This document shows positions 1-9,549 of a stretch of 64,000 nt of DNA, piece after piece. The notes beneath the pieces are model-generated. The model ran no database searches and was not told the DNA's origin. It saw nothing but the letters and a program-made list of their open reading frames with translations. Position 1 is the stretch's first letter; every line of letters begins with the position of its first letter. The position numbers and the translations under genes are program-made. Source of the stretch: UMGS1649 sp045534225 (GTDB taxonomy: Bacteria > Bacillota > Clostridia > TANB77 > CAG-465); contig JAZSJJ010000011.1 of NCBI GenBank assembly GCA_045534225.1, positions 62,001 to 126,000 of the forward strand. The letters are read 5' to 3'.

Positions 1-2
1 TA

Positions 3-3000
3 GCAAGAGTTGCTAATTACTCGATACTTGTTTCTACGAATATTGGTAGATACATTTACTTTGGCAAAAATAAAGAAAGAACACTTAAATCTGCTCTTTC
101 TCATTGTTACAGTTCAGAAAAAAATCTCATTACTCTCATCAAAAACTTGGATGATTGGGGCAGATGCAAAAACAAAATTAAGAACTTTTGGTTCTACAAG
201 GACACGGATTTCCTTACAAGTATCTTAATGGATAGGATCGAATACTATCCGGCCTTTGGAGATATTCTTGCTATTTCTTTTAATGGCACAGAAAACAGCG
301 AACCGTTTAATTACAAATATGTAATGTTTCTCGCAATTCGCGAATATCTTGAGCATCACAAAATTGATGTTAAAGATATCTACAAGTGTGAGTTCGCTAA
401 GATCCTACACCCTACATTTATGAAGGCATTAATCCAGTTCATAAGTAGTGGGATCGTAACCATTACTCCTCAAGATGAAACGTTTAACGGTCTCGATGAA
501 GCTCAGGTCGAATTTGTAGAGAACCTTCCTGTAAAGGATGAAAGTTTCCTTTCTAAGGTTGCTTTATTTAAGGATTATACTCCTGAAGATAAACTTAAAG
601 CTGCACTTAAGAGTGTAAAAGATAAAGAAGCAGCTGAAGGATGTATGGCTTTGGAAGATTGTTTGGGGTATATAACCTCAAGAGAGATTTCTAAAAATTC
701 TCTTAAGAACATCTTTGCTAATCCTAATCTGAGAGGAAAAGGATTCCTTGCCCCGGTTAAAGTTATTATTTCTAAAAATGTAACAATAGCCGGCAACTAC
801 AAGATTATTGGTGTTATTTGGAACTATGGTAGACTTAAGAATGCTTATGAGGTTGTTAAAAGCAATATTTTACATACACAAGAGGTATATGTTTTTATTC
901 ACAGCGTAATTGAAATGTATATCCAGTATGACAGAAGTGTTTTAGCAATCTCACCTACAAGCAATCATTTGCTTATATCTTTAGATTCCAAAATGCCAGT
1001 ACTCTATGAGGAAAAGCTTTACTACAACGCGTACAAATCCAACGGAAATAGTCCGAAAGAATACTATTTGTACTTCTTAGGGCTCTTAGAAGGATCGTCA
1101 GAATTTAGAAATAACTATGACGTCTTCGATTACAACAATCTCGTTCCGAGCAGAAACAGAACAAGTTACTCTAATCAAGTTAATCAGTTCTTACAATCTG
1201 TTCTTGGAATGAAGAAATGCAAATTCCACAAACATTGGCATCTTAAAGATGAGTTTTGTCCTGTATGTAGAAATATATTCCAAATAGTAGACGTAGATGA
1301 CTACGAAAAGAATTCTGCATACCAAGATAAGGTTGCAAACTTCTACAATGCAAGCGGCTCTATTTTGTATGCTAAACAGAACATCTCGTCCCAAGATAGT
1401 TTTATAGATGAAATTAGGCTTGGTCTTGAGAATAATGTATATGGTAAGTTCGTAGGTATTAAACCCGAAAGACTTATACAGCTTCCTAGTGGAATGATTT
1501 CTAACAGGCTACTGCTTACAAACATTAACCTTGGAAATGTAATTCCGTTAGACAGCTTTAAGCATGTACAAAGACTAAAAGCAATTTTGGTTATGTACAA
1601 GAAGCTGCTACCTCTTATTCTAGATAGGTCGTTCATCTGCACTTCAAAGCAAATCTTCGAAACAATAATTATGCATAAGGATTTCAAGGGTGAAATTCTA
1701 TTTCCTAACCTTGCACTGCTTGAAACTCATGTTATCTTAAGCGATGACGAAGTTCTTAAAAAGTCCAGGGCGGATAAAACCCTTAGAATATTTAAGACCT
1801 ACCTCTTAGACTACTTTATGGCTGACGAATATTTAGCTAAAGTATACAACCTTGGAATAAAGAAATTTGTGGCTATTGTGGACGATATAAAGGCTTATAA
1901 CTTCGATGAAGCTCTCATTAAGAGCACTCTTGAAACGTATAAGAATTTCTGTTTTACACATATGCAGCCTTTTGCTACTTCTAGGACTATTTGCCCTATT
2001 TGTAACCAAGACGGCATCAAGCCTAAACAAATAATCTTTAAGGACAAGGCGCACTTTACTAGCTTAACTTCGAAAGACTCAGACTTTGATGGTGGCGAAG
2101 CAGATATCTATCCTTATGAAGAAGGAACTGTCCAGAAGATTTTTAAGAGTCATGTAGACTTGGCATTTAAATCTCGTATACTTGCTAAGGCTATGGAAAA
2201 GAACCAGCTAATTGACGAGTTCAATAAGGCGCATGCAGATATTCGCATTATCTCTGCTTCCACCCTTCTATATATGAAGGACGGTGGCAACGTTTCACTT
2301 AAAGGCTTTGTTCAAGAGTTCGTAAAAGACTCGTTCAAGATTTCTAATCTCAAAGATAAGGAATTTGTTAAGGAACACGGCTATACAAGAAAACAAGTTG
2401 TAGAGATTCTTATTAAGGTTTGTAAAGGAATTGAGTTTATCCATTCTATTGGTGGATTCATTGGTGACCTCAATGGTGGAAATGTCCTTATCCGTGGTAC
2501 AGATGTATTCATTATAGACATTGATGGCATGAGCTTCGATGACGTTAAGAACTGTATGTACACTAACATGTACATTTACCCGCCGTCTGCTGAAAGTGGT
2601 AATATTTCCTCAGATGACGACTGGTATTCTCTTGCGGTTCAATCTTTCTATTACCTTACATACTCTCATCCTTTTAGAGGTATTTCGGTTTTGGATAAGA
2701 CTCCTGCAAATGAAACAGAACGTATGAAGCAAGGCTTGTCTGTTCTTGGTGAACATCACATTGTACCTCCAAGCATAAGCATCGGTTGGGACTTTTTACC
2801 CGGAGCGCTTATCAAGTACTTCCTTGAAACCTTTGAAGGAAAGAAACGTGAAAGTATGCTTTCAATTCTTGAGGAATATCTTGAACACCTTAAGAAATGC
2901 GATAATATGTTTGTACCTATAAACTACGCGCAACCCATCAGATCTATTGTTAACCCCGATGTTTACGTTGATACAAACTACAACCTTATATATAAGGAAA

Positions 3001-3731
3001 GAATTCTCGTAAACATCAGAAATTACGATACCCTAAGCGTAAACGAGTTTGGTGTATTGGTAGTTGTAGGAAGTATGTCTTACTTCTTCGATATTAAATC
3101 TGAGAAGGAATACAGAATCCAAAAACGATATCAAAATGGCGCTATTGAAATTAATCCTAATGCGCTATACTATACTTCGTCAAACAAGTGTGAACTTTTT
3201 GTAGATGAATTTAATCCTGAAACTGGAGAGGTTAAAACACACAGCATTAGAAAACCCTCTGGATATGCTATACTTAATCTTAGTGTAGACGAAGGAAATA
3301 AATTTGTTTTCATAGAAGATAACACTGGCAAGAACGCGTACGATGTGTATTGTAATTCTACCAAGGTATACTCTATTTCCAAGAATAAGTTTACTGGTAA
3401 TATGCGAATTGGAATTTGCTATGATGAGATTTCTAGAAAACGTCTTGTTGTTTTCAAAGAAGACAATATTACAAGAGGTATTATTATAGAGAAAGACAAT
3501 GAGCAAGTTACTGAGTTTACACTTAATCGTTCCTTAAGTGGTTCACTCTCATTTTATGGAAGCACACTGTACTATGTTGGAGATGGTAATATCTACTTCT
3601 ACAATGTAAACACAGGATCGTTTAAGAGTATTGAATGTGAGTATGCTAGAAAAGATTCAAGTATTTACAGATTTGGAAACAAGTTTGTAGTTACAAATCA
3701 GACAGCCGCATATATCTATGAAAAATCTTGA
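3..3731 (+). CDS. Giant kinase-like protein with two zinc fingers and a beta-rich C-terminus (5' end outside window)
   Basis: The frame is open to the left window edge; a TTG at 147 has no ribosome binding site and is internal, so the gene is 5'-truncated and 1242 residues are visible. Numbering from the first complete codon, there are two zinc-finger-like C-x2-H-x9/10-C-P-x-C motifs (C406/H409/C419/C422 and C650/H653/C664/C667). A protein-kinase-like domain follows at about 700-960, with a Lys in VQKIFK near 712, a catalytic-loop variant GDLNGGNVLI (D822, N827) replacing HRD, and IDIDG (D839) replacing DFG. This GDLN/N/D(I/V)D pattern is like the YegI-type kinases found beside VWA and PP2C proteins. 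The last ~270 residues are beta-rich and may form a propeller. Ile codons are mostly ATT/ATC, unlike the ATA-rich neighbours. The substrate is unknown; a role in phosphorylation signalling is inferred. Confidence 0.85.
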   Translation, partial: ARVANYSILVSTNIGRYIYFGKNKERTLKSALSHCYSSEKNLITLIKNLDDWGRCKNKIKNFWFYKDTDFLTSILMDRIEYYPAFGDILAISFNGTENSEPFNYKYVMFLAIREYLEHHKIDVKDIYKCEFAKILHPTFMKALIQFISSGIVTITPQDETFNGLDEAQVEFVENLPVKDESFLSKVALFKDYTPEDKLKAALKSVKDKEAAEGCMALEDCLGYITSREISKNSLKNIFANPNLRGKGFLAPVKVIISKNVTIAGNYKIIGVIWNYGRLKNAYEVVKSNILHTQEVYVFIHSVIEMYIQYDRSVLAISPTSNHLLISLDSKMPVLYEEKLYYNAYKSNGNSPKEYYLYFLGLLEGSSEFRNNYDVFDYNNLVPSRNRTSYSNQVNQFLQSVLGMKKCKFHKHWHLKDEFCPVCRNIFQIVDVDDYEKNSAYQDKVANFYNASGSILYAKQNISSQDSFIDEIRLGLENNVYGKFVGIKPERLIQLPSGMISNRLLLTNINLGNVIPLDSFKHVQRLKAILVMYKKLLPLILDRSFICTSKQIFETIIMHKDFKGEILFPNLALLETHVILSDDEVLKKSRADKTLRIFKTYLLDYFMADEYLAKVYNLGIKKFVAIVDDIKAYNFDEALIKSTLETYKNFCFTHMQPFATSRTICPICNQDGIKPKQIIFKDKAHFTSLTSKDSDFDGGEADIYPYEEGTVQKIFKSHVDLAFKSRILAKAMEKNQLIDEFNKAHADIRIISASTLLYMKDGGNVSLKGFVQEFVKDSFKISNLKDKEFVKEHGYTRKQVVEILIKVCKGIEFIHSIGGFIGDLNGGNVLIRGTDVFIIDIDGMSFDDVKNCMYTNMYIYPPSAESGNISSDDDWYSLAVQSFYYLTYSHPFRGISVLDKTPANETERMKQGLSVLGEHHIVPPSISIGWDFLPGALIKYFLETFEGKKRESMLSILEEYLEHLKKCDNMFVPINYAQPIRSIVNPDVYVDTNYNLIYKERILVNIRNYDTLSVNEFGVLVVVGSMSYFFDIKSEKEYRIQKRYQNGAIEINPNALYYTSSNKCELFVDEFNPETGEVKTHSIRKPSGYAILNLSVDEGNKFVFIEDNTGKNAYDVYCNSTKVYSISKNKFTGNMRIGICYDEISRKRLVVFKEDNITRGIIIEKDNEQVTEFTLNRSLSGSLSFYGSTLYYVGDGNIYFYNVNTGSFKSIECEYARKDSSIYRFGNKFVVTNQTAAYIYEKS

Positions 3732-3756
3732 TACCTACCCATGCAAGTGATATAAT
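3728..3756 (+). promoter_or_regulatory. SigmaA promoter for the 3808 gene
   Basis: TTGATA at 3728 and TATAAT at 3751 are separated by 17 bases. The -35 box overlaps the stop codon of the upstream kinase gene. The predicted start is about 45 bases before the next gene's ATG. Confidence 0.75.
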
Positions 3757-3807
3757 TATATTCACTAAAAAATTAAGTCTAAATTAAATTTAAGGAGGAT
3801 TAAATCC

Positions 3808-4185
3808 ATGGCAGGATTTAAAGAAACTATTTCAAAGGCAATCGGTAATTCCGAAATCTTCAACAAGACCGCAGACTTCCTTTCGGATAAGCAGAAAAAG
3901 TTCAAAGCTGAAAAAGCTTTGGATGATGCAAACCTGAAACTCACCGCGCTCTACCTTGAGCTTGGTAAAACCGCTCATAAGAGAAGACCTCTTACCGCCG
4001 GCAGAACCAGCACAGTTATCCGCGCAGAAATTGATGCACAGCTTATCGTTGTTGCTGAGTGTCAGGCACTGGTTGATGAGCTGAATGCTCCCAAGCCCGA
4101 ACCCGAGGCTCCCGCAGAAGCTCCCGAAGAAGCAACTGAAGAAACGGTTACTCCCGAAGAGCCTACTAACAAACCCGAAGAATAA
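3808..4185 (+). CDS. Small helical protein with acidic Pro/Glu-rich tail
   Basis: The 125-residue product has a strong RBS (AAGGAGGA) eight bases before the ATG, its own promoter and its own terminator, so it is a monocistronic unit. Residues 1-90 look helical and include the phrase LYLELGK, which resembles small clostridial proteins that usually end in a zinc ribbon. Here residues 92-125 are instead a disordered, acidic Pro/Glu/Ala tail with no cysteines. There is no signal peptide or membrane segment, so it is probably cytoplasmic. Codons are GC-richer than those of yabG next door. Function is not recognised. Confidence 0.8.
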   Translation: MAGFKETISKAIGNSEIFNKTADFLSDKQKKFKAEKALDDANLKLTALYLELGKTAHKRRPLTAGRTSTVIRAEIDAQLIVVAECQALVDELNAPKPEPEAPAEAPEEATEETVTPEEPTNKPEE

Positions 4186-4200
4186 AATCTTCACTACCCA

Positions 4201-4230
4201 AAAGGTGCTAGCAAATGCTAGCACCTTTTC
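4201..4230 (+). terminator. Intrinsic terminator after the 3808 gene
   Basis: A 12-bp perfect stem (4201-4212 with 4217-4228) has a four-base loop and ends in a T run. Confidence 0.9.
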
Positions 4231-4264
4231 TTTATACTCACATATAATACCATAGGTGAATAAT

Positions 4265-5140
4265 ATGCAAACATTTAATATTGGCGATATAGTTGCTAGG
4301 AAATCTTATGGTTATGATGTGCTATTTAGAGTTACTAAAGTCTATGGAGAAATGGTAGATTTAATTGGAATAACTGTTAGAATAATTGCAGACGCCCCAA
4401 TATATGACCTTAAATTAGTACCAAGAGAAGAAATTCAAAATAGAATGAAAATTATAGATAAGAATAGTAACACAAGACTGAATAGAACATATTCTGGTGT
4501 AAAAAATAAATTTAACTTAAGAAGTAATTTTAATTCCTATGACCAAACAATACCCACATACAGCAGTGATGCAATATTTAAAAAACCTGGTATTGTTCTA
4601 CACATAGATGGAGACGCAGAATATGCTAATAAATGTAAAGATGTATATAAAAAAATGGGAATAACTGCTCATGTATATAATATTAAAGAACAAGACCAGC
4701 CTAAATATGTATACAATCTCTTAACTAAAATACGTCCAAACATACTTGTCCTTACTGGGCATGATGCATTTATTAGAAAAAGAAACGATATATATAACAT
4801 AGATAATTACAAAAATTCTAGATATTACATAGAAAGTGTTTTAGAAGCTAGAAGATATGAACACTCATTAGACAATTTAGTTATCTTTGCAGGCGCCTGT
4901 CAGTCATATTACGAGGCTATTTTAAGTGCAGGGGCTAACTTTGCCAGCGCACCAAAAAGAGTCTTAATTGACATGCTAGATCCAATTATAGTGGCACAAA
5001 CCGTAGCTTATACTCCTGTAGATAAATTTGCTCCACTAGCAAGCATAATATCTAATACAAGAGAAGGACTAAAAGGAATTGGCGGTGTGCAAACAAGAGG
5101 CCAATACCGTGAAGGTATGCCAAGCCTTCCACTAAGTTGA
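4265..5140 (+). CDS. yabG: Sporulation-specific protease YabG
   Basis: YabG is the cysteine protease that trims spore coat and germination proteins late in the mother cell. The 291-residue product shows the family features: an N-terminal GDIVARKSYGYD segment with a small beta-barrel look, then HIDGDAEYANKC, and a core with LVLTGHDA and FAGACQSYYEA, which carry the likely catalytic His and Cys. A GTG at 4256 is in frame but lies inside the RBS (AGGTGA, 4254-4259), so the ATG at 4265 is preferred. The gene uses the ATA-rich codon style typical of the host, unlike both neighbours. It supports a spore-forming host. Confidence 0.92.
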   Translation: MQTFNIGDIVARKSYGYDVLFRVTKVYGEMVDLIGITVRIIADAPIYDLKLVPREEIQNRMKIIDKNSNTRLNRTYSGVKNKFNLRSNFNSYDQTIPTYSSDAIFKKPGIVLHIDGDAEYANKCKDVYKKMGITAHVYNIKEQDQPKYVYNLLTKIRPNILVLTGHDAFIRKRNDIYNIDNYKNSRYYIESVLEARRYEHSLDNLVIFAGACQSYYEAILSAGANFASAPKRVLIDMLDPIIVAQTVAYTPVDKFAPLASIISNTREGLKGIGGVQTRGQYREGMPSLPLS

Positions 5141-5165
5141 CATAAACACAACAAAATGGTATAAT
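5137..5165 (+). promoter_or_regulatory. Perfect consensus sigmaA promoter with leader hairpin
   Basis: TTGACA, a 17-base spacer and TATAAT match the vegetative consensus exactly. The -35 overlaps the yabG stop codon. The ~95-base leader holds GAAGGA/TCCTTC (5202-5219), a small hairpin that contains a decoy Shine-Dalgarno-like sequence not followed by a start codon. Confidence 0.85.
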
Positions 5166-5264
5166 ATATTGGCATGTAAAAAATACCCTTAAAATAATTT
5201 TGAAGGAGATATATCCTTCCTCGCACATCCCCAAGACAAAATACTATACAAGGAGGAAAGACAA

Positions 5265-5471
5265 ATGGCAACAATAACTGTTGTGACAAGGGACGATCCT
5301 AAATTACCCGAAGATACCGCAAAGCATATTTACACATATAACGCTCTTACCTACCCGCGTGTTGGCGAATACATCCAAATTGTAGGTAAATCTTGCTACA
5401 CTGTAGAGCGTGTAATTCATAAGCTTGCAAACGGTAGCGACTCCATTATCGTCGAGGTAAAAGAAAACTGA
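5265..5471 (+). CDS. Small protein, first of a tandem paralogous pair
   Basis: The 68-residue product starts at an ATG with an excellent RBS (AAGGAGGA). It is probably cytoplasmic, with no signal or membrane segment. The core around residues 31-66 (PRVGEYIQI then YTVERVIH then IIVEVK) aligns with the next protein's PRVGELVDF, YEVVQVIS and VVVEVK, so the two arose by tandem duplication. The pattern suggests a small all-beta barrel. The strongest promoter in the window drives it, suggesting abundant expression. Function is not recognised. Confidence 0.8.
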   Translation: MATITVVTRDDPKLPEDTAKHIYTYNALTYPRVGEYIQIVGKSCYTVERVIHKLANGSDSIIVEVKEN

Positions 5472-5482
5472 AAGGATACCCT

Positions 5483-5716
5483 ATGCACATCAAAATCATG
5501 AAACGTGTAAAAGACGAAAAGAGGAGCCACCACGCCCGCGCAATCTTCTCTTACACTTCAGACTTTGTACCCAGAGTTGGCGAACTCGTAGACTTCAAAT
5601 GTCACGGCCCTTACGAAGTGGTACAAGTAATTTCCTGCGGCGGATATGTAGTTGTTGAGGTTAAGGATTATAATGATCCTAAAAGCCCTCCACTTTCAAA
5701 GTGTCCTACAGAATAA
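5483..5716 (+). CDS. Small protein, second of a tandem paralogous pair
   Basis: This 77-residue protein follows 11 bases after its paralogue, with an AAAGGAT-type RBS, and shares its promoter and terminator. It keeps the PRVGE and VVVEVK segments but has a more basic N-terminus (KIMKRVKDEKRSHHAR) and three cysteines, two of them in the core. Codons are distinctly GC-rich (CCC, CGC, GGC) for this genome. It is probably a small beta-barrel protein of unknown role, possibly nucleic-acid binding given its basic start (inference). Confidence 0.75.
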   Translation: MHIKIMKRVKDEKRSHHARAIFSYTSDFVPRVGELVDFKCHGPYEVVQVISCGGYVVVEVKDYNDPKSPPLSKCPTE

Positions 5717-5724
5717 GGAACAAT

Positions 5725-5755
5725 AAAAAAGGCATCCACTTGGTTGCCTTTTTTT
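5725..5755. terminator. Bidirectional terminator
   Basis: AAAAAAGGCA pairs with TGCCTTTTTT, with an inner CCA/TGG pair. It serves the small-protein pair on + and the convergent pilin-like gene on -. Confidence 0.85.
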
Positions 5756-5763
5756 GTTATGTT

Positions 5764-6777
5764 TTAATTAGCTACTGTTACATTAACAAATTCATCTGCT
5801 ATCAACTCAAGAAGCGGTGAGCTTCCAGTTAATAAGATTGGCTTTGTAGTACTTTCAAAACACATATGATAATATCTAGGATCAGCAGCATTAATTTCAA
5901 CAGTACCTGTAAGAGCAATACAACCTTCAAAAAGACCTTGCATATCATATACATTATATGGTATTGGTGTTGCTGTAGTCAGTGATGTACAGCCATAGAA
6001 AGCGTATCCAATTTCAGTCACATTACTAGGCAATATAGGTGTAGTTGTAAGAGATGTGCAATTTCTAAAAGTGCCGTGCATACTTGTTACACTAACAGGA
6101 AGTACTGGAGAATTCACAAGAGATGTGCAATCCTGAAATAGAGCATCTATGTGTACTATAGGCTCTCCATTTATACTTTCCAAAATAGAATCATAAGTTG
6201 ACAAGTTCCTAGTTGTTACAGGATAATCCGGCAGAATATCTACAAATTTAGTACCATTGAATTGTGTGCTACTGGTTATTAGTGCCACGCTCCACCCCAT
6301 ATTTGAAGACTGATAAACATAGATATATTGTCCATCTATATAGCAGTCATAATCGCTTACTGTATCCGGCATTTCATTGTAAAATGACATTGTGACAAGA
6401 TTGCCATAAAACGCACCTTCTGCAATAGTTCCTATAGGATGTAACTCAGGCGCATTATGATTATATTCTTCCTTCTTTCCAATAGTTATTCCCGAATCAT
6501 TTATGATTATATTCCAATTGTTTTCTGTTATATTTTGTTTATTTAACTCTTCTTTTACTTTTCTTGATAGTTCTTCTCCCCTTAACTCCTCCATATAGGC
6601 TTCCGCCCATATTAATGTAGCCATATGTTGTACTTGTTTCTCACTTGTCAAATCAACCGCTTGACTTGCTTTATCTATTATCCCTGTATTACTTAGTGTT
6701 ATTACTACGCTAGCTGCTAATATTATCATTACTATTATTGTTATTACTAAAACTATTAAACTTATTCCTTTTTTCAT
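5764..6777 (-). CDS. Pilin-like surface protein with LRR/BspA-like repeats
   Basis: The 337-residue product begins MKKG then ISLIVLVITIIVMIIL, a class III-type prepilin signal with the cleavage Gly at 4, but with Val where pilins have Glu5. Residues ~35-105 form a stalk (SQAVDLTSE ... WAEAYMEELRG ... WNIIINDSGITI) shared with the 34 kb and 50 kb proteins. Residues ~205-310 hold three to four ~23-residue repeats of the type F-x2-CTSLT-x3-P-x-LP-x2-VT, like BspA/DUF285 leucine-rich repeats. It is predicted to be membrane-anchored and displayed outside. It is convergent with the small-protein operon and ends at a shared terminator. The ligand is unknown. Confidence 0.85.
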   Translation of the reverse strand: MKKGISLIVLVITIIVMIILAASVVITLSNTGIIDKASQAVDLTSEKQVQHMATLIWAEAYMEELRGEELSRKVKEELNKQNITENNWNIIINDSGITIGKKEEYNHNAPELHPIGTIAEGAFYGNLVTMSFYNEMPDTVSDYDCYIDGQYIYVYQSSNMGWSVALITSSTQFNGTKFVDILPDYPVTTRNLSTYDSILESINGEPIVHIDALFQDCTSLVNSPVLPVSVTSMHGTFRNCTSLTTTPILPSNVTEIGYAFYGCTSLTTATPIPYNVYDMQGLFEGCIALTGTVEINAADPRYYHMCFESTTKPILLTGSSPLLELIADEFVNVTVAN

Positions 6778-6844
6778 TTTTTACCTCTTTAATCTAATAC
6801 ATTTATCCTATTACATTTCTTTTATTTTTACAATAGCTAAAATA

Positions 6845-6871
6845 AAAACAGCGGAATTTTTCCGCTGTTTT
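6845..6871 (-). terminator. Terminator of valS
   Basis: The AACAGCGGA/TCCGCTGTT stem with A/T flanks lies just past the valS stop codon. Confidence 0.85.
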
Positions 6872-6874
6872 ATA

Positions 6875-9478
6875 CTACATATCTAAACTTGCTTTTAATT
6901 TAGCTATTATTTCTGTGTATTTTGTAACCTTTTCTTTTTCTGCTTCTATTAAAGCTGCTGGTGCTTTAGATACGAATTTTTCGTTAGATAACATTCCTTC
7001 TGCTCTCTTAAGTTCGCCTTCTGCTTTCTTAAGTTCTGCTGTAAGTTTTGCTCTTTCTTCTTCTTTATCTATTGCTCCAGACATATCTAATACTACATCT
7101 ATATTATGTGTATGTATTGCTGTACCTTCTAGGCCTGTTGTATCTTTTAATGTTATATTTTCTGCAGATACAAGCTTCTTTAACATTTCTATAGTTTTTT
7201 CTAGATTTGATATGTACTTTTTACTGTACATAGCCATATCTATTTTCTTAGAATTTGTAAGGTTAGCATTTGCTCTAATATTTCTTATCTCACGAATTAC
7301 TTCAATAAGTTCTTCTAGGAAGCTTTCATCGTCTTCAAAGTTATACTTAGGTTCTGCATAACTTGAAATCATAAGAGCCTCTTTATCTGTTAATAGATTA
7401 GAGTAGATTTCTTCTGTTATGTATGGCATATATGGATGTAACAATTTAAGAATATCTGTAAGTACATATTTTAATGTTGCTACTGCTGCTAGATATCCTT
7501 CGCTTCCTTCGTTGTATAGTCTTGGTTTTGCCATTTCTATATAAAGGTCACAGAAGTCTGACCAAGCAAAATCATATATGCTATTTAATGCAACTCCTAT
7601 TTCATAGTTTTCTATGTTGTTTCTAACTTCAGTTATTGTTTTAGATAATTTGCTTAGTATCCATTTGTCTTCTGGATAAAGAGTGTTTTCATCTATTTCT
7701 ACATCTTTATTCTTTTCAATATATGTTAAACTAAATCTACTTGCATTCCATAATTTGTTTGCAAAGTTACGCCCTGCTTCAACCTTTTCTGGTATGTAAC
7801 GGATATCGTTTCCTGGAGCGATGTTTTGGATTAATGAAAATCTTAATGCATCTGTTCCATAATCTTTCATAACTTCAAGTGGATCTATTCCATTACCTAA
7901 GCTCTTAGACATTTTTCTACCTAATGCATCTCTAACTAATCCATGGATAAATACATCTTTAAATGGTACCTCTCCAGTATGTTCAATAGCACTAAATATC
8001 ATCTTAGATACCCAGAATGTTATAATATCATAACCTGTAACTAATGTATTTGTTGGATAGAAGTATTCTAAATCTTCTGTTTTTTCTGGCCAGCCTAATG
8101 TACTAAATGGCCATAAAGCTGAGCTAAACCATGTATCTAAGCAATCTTCATCTTGTGTTAAGTTTCCACCACATTTACAAGTAGTTGGATGTTCTGTAGA
8201 TACTGTTGTTTCACCACATTTATCGCAGTAGTATGCTGGAATTCTATGTCCCCACCATAATTGTCTAGATATACACCAATCTCTGATGTTTTCCATCCAG
8301 TTCATGTATAGCTTTTCAAATCTTTCAGGAACAAATCTTGTTTCTCCATTCTTAACTGCTTTTATGGCTGGCTCTGCTAAAGGCTTCATCTTAACAAACC
8401 ATTGTTTAGATGCATAAGGTTCTATTATTGTATGACATCTATAACATTTACCAACATTGTGTTCGTATGGTTCTGTTTTAACTAAAGCACCAATTGCTTC
8501 AAGTTCTTTAACTATTTCTACTCTCGCTTCTTCACGAGTCATTCCAGAAAATCTACCGTAACCTTCAGAGATTATTCCATCTTCTCCAATTACAGATATA
8601 ACTTCTAGGTTATGTCTAAGTCCTAGTTCATAGTCGTTTGGATCATGTGCTGGAGTTATCTTAACTGCACCTGTACCAAATTCTTTTTCTACATATGTAT
8701 CAGCTACTACTGGTATTGGTTTATTTATTATTGGAAGAATAACATTCTTTCCTACAATATCCGCATATCTTTCATCTTCTGGATGAACTGCTACTGCAGT
8801 ATCTCCAAGCATAGTTTCAGGTCTTGTTGTTGCAACTATAACGTATTCGTTTTCAGTTCCTTCAACTTTGTATCTAATATGCCATAGATTAGATTTATCT
8901 GCTTCATATTCAACTTCGTTATCTGATATAGATGTTCTACAGTGTGTACACCAGTTAACTATTCTCTTGCCTTGGTAGATAAGTCCTTTTTCATATAACT
9001 TAACAAATACGTGTTCAACTGCATGACTTAAACCGTCATCCATAGTGAATCTCTCACGAGACCAGTCACAAGAACAACCTAATTTTCTAAGTTGTGTTGT
9101 AATGCTTCCGCCGTATTCTTCTTTCCATTTCCAAGCTTCTTTAAGGAATCCTTCACGTCCTAGTTGTTCTTTAGTAATTCCCTCTTTAGCTAGCTTTTCA
9201 ACTACTTTAACTTCAGTAGCTATACTTGCGTGGTCTGTTCCAGGTACCCATAATGTAGGTACACCTTTCATTCTATTGTATCTTATTAATATGTCTTGTA
9301 TTGTATTGTCTAATGCGTGTCCCATATGTAGTTTACCAGTTACGTTTGGTGGTGGTATAACTATTGTATATGGTTTCTTTGTTTTATCTATTACAGGTTT
9401 GAAATAACCTTTTTCTTCCCAATTCTTATATATTCTTTCTTCTATACTTTCGGGATTATATCTACTATCTAAATTCAT
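6875..9478 (-). CDS. valS: Valyl-tRNA synthetase
   Basis: It charges tRNA-Val with valine in the cytoplasm. The 867-residue length is normal. The HIGH motif is seen as HMGH in PPNVTGKLHMGHALDN (residues ~40-55) and KMSKS in GRKMSKSLGN. The zinc-binding CxxC pairs lie around CDKCGETT and CKCGG, the editing domain carries the expected GTGAVKITPAHDPND, and the C-terminus is the valine-specific coiled coil. The RBS AAGGAGA supports the ATG. No T-box (AGGGTGG-type) element is seen in the 350 bases upstream. It is probably read through from sepF and divIVA. Confidence 0.97.
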   Translation of the reverse strand: MNLDSRYNPESIEERIYKNWEEKGYFKPVIDKTKKPYTIVIPPPNVTGKLHMGHALDNTIQDILIRYNRMKGVPTLWVPGTDHASIATEVKVVEKLAKEGITKEQLGREGFLKEAWKWKEEYGGSITTQLRKLGCSCDWSRERFTMDDGLSHAVEHVFVKLYEKGLIYQGKRIVNWCTHCRTSISDNEVEYEADKSNLWHIRYKVEGTENEYVIVATTRPETMLGDTAVAVHPEDERYADIVGKNVILPIINKPIPVVADTYVEKEFGTGAVKITPAHDPNDYELGLRHNLEVISVIGEDGIISEGYGRFSGMTREEARVEIVKELEAIGALVKTEPYEHNVGKCYRCHTIIEPYASKQWFVKMKPLAEPAIKAVKNGETRFVPERFEKLYMNWMENIRDWCISRQLWWGHRIPAYYCDKCGETTVSTEHPTTCKCGGNLTQDEDCLDTWFSSALWPFSTLGWPEKTEDLEYFYPTNTLVTGYDIITFWVSKMIFSAIEHTGEVPFKDVFIHGLVRDALGRKMSKSLGNGIDPLEVMKDYGTDALRFSLIQNIAPGNDIRYIPEKVEAGRNFANKLWNASRFSLTYIEKNKDVEIDENTLYPEDKWILSKLSKTITEVRNNIENYEIGVALNSIYDFAWSDFCDLYIEMAKPRLYNEGSEGYLAAVATLKYVLTDILKLLHPYMPYITEEIYSNLLTDKEALMISSYAEPKYNFEDDESFLEELIEVIREIRNIRANANLTNSKKIDMAMYSKKYISNLEKTIEMLKKLVSAENITLKDTTGLEGTAIHTHNIDVVLDMSGAIDKEEERAKLTAELKKAEGELKRAEGMLSNEKFVSKAPAALIEAEKEKVTKYTEIIAKLKASLDM

Positions 9479-9549
9479 TTTATATTCTCCTTTAATTAAT
9501 TATTATCTTTTAATTTTATATTTATTTCTTATTTATTATTGTCTATGTT

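Noticed and set aside
147..149. TTG start for the large kinase-like protein
   Set aside because: The same frame is open back to the window edge and no ribosome site precedes this TTG, so the true start lies outside the window.
4223..4250. SigmaK-like promoter (AC, 16 bases, CATATAATA) before yabG
   Set aside because: It matches the consensus, but transcription would start inside or after the ribosome binding site (4254-4259), and the -35 lies in a terminator stem.
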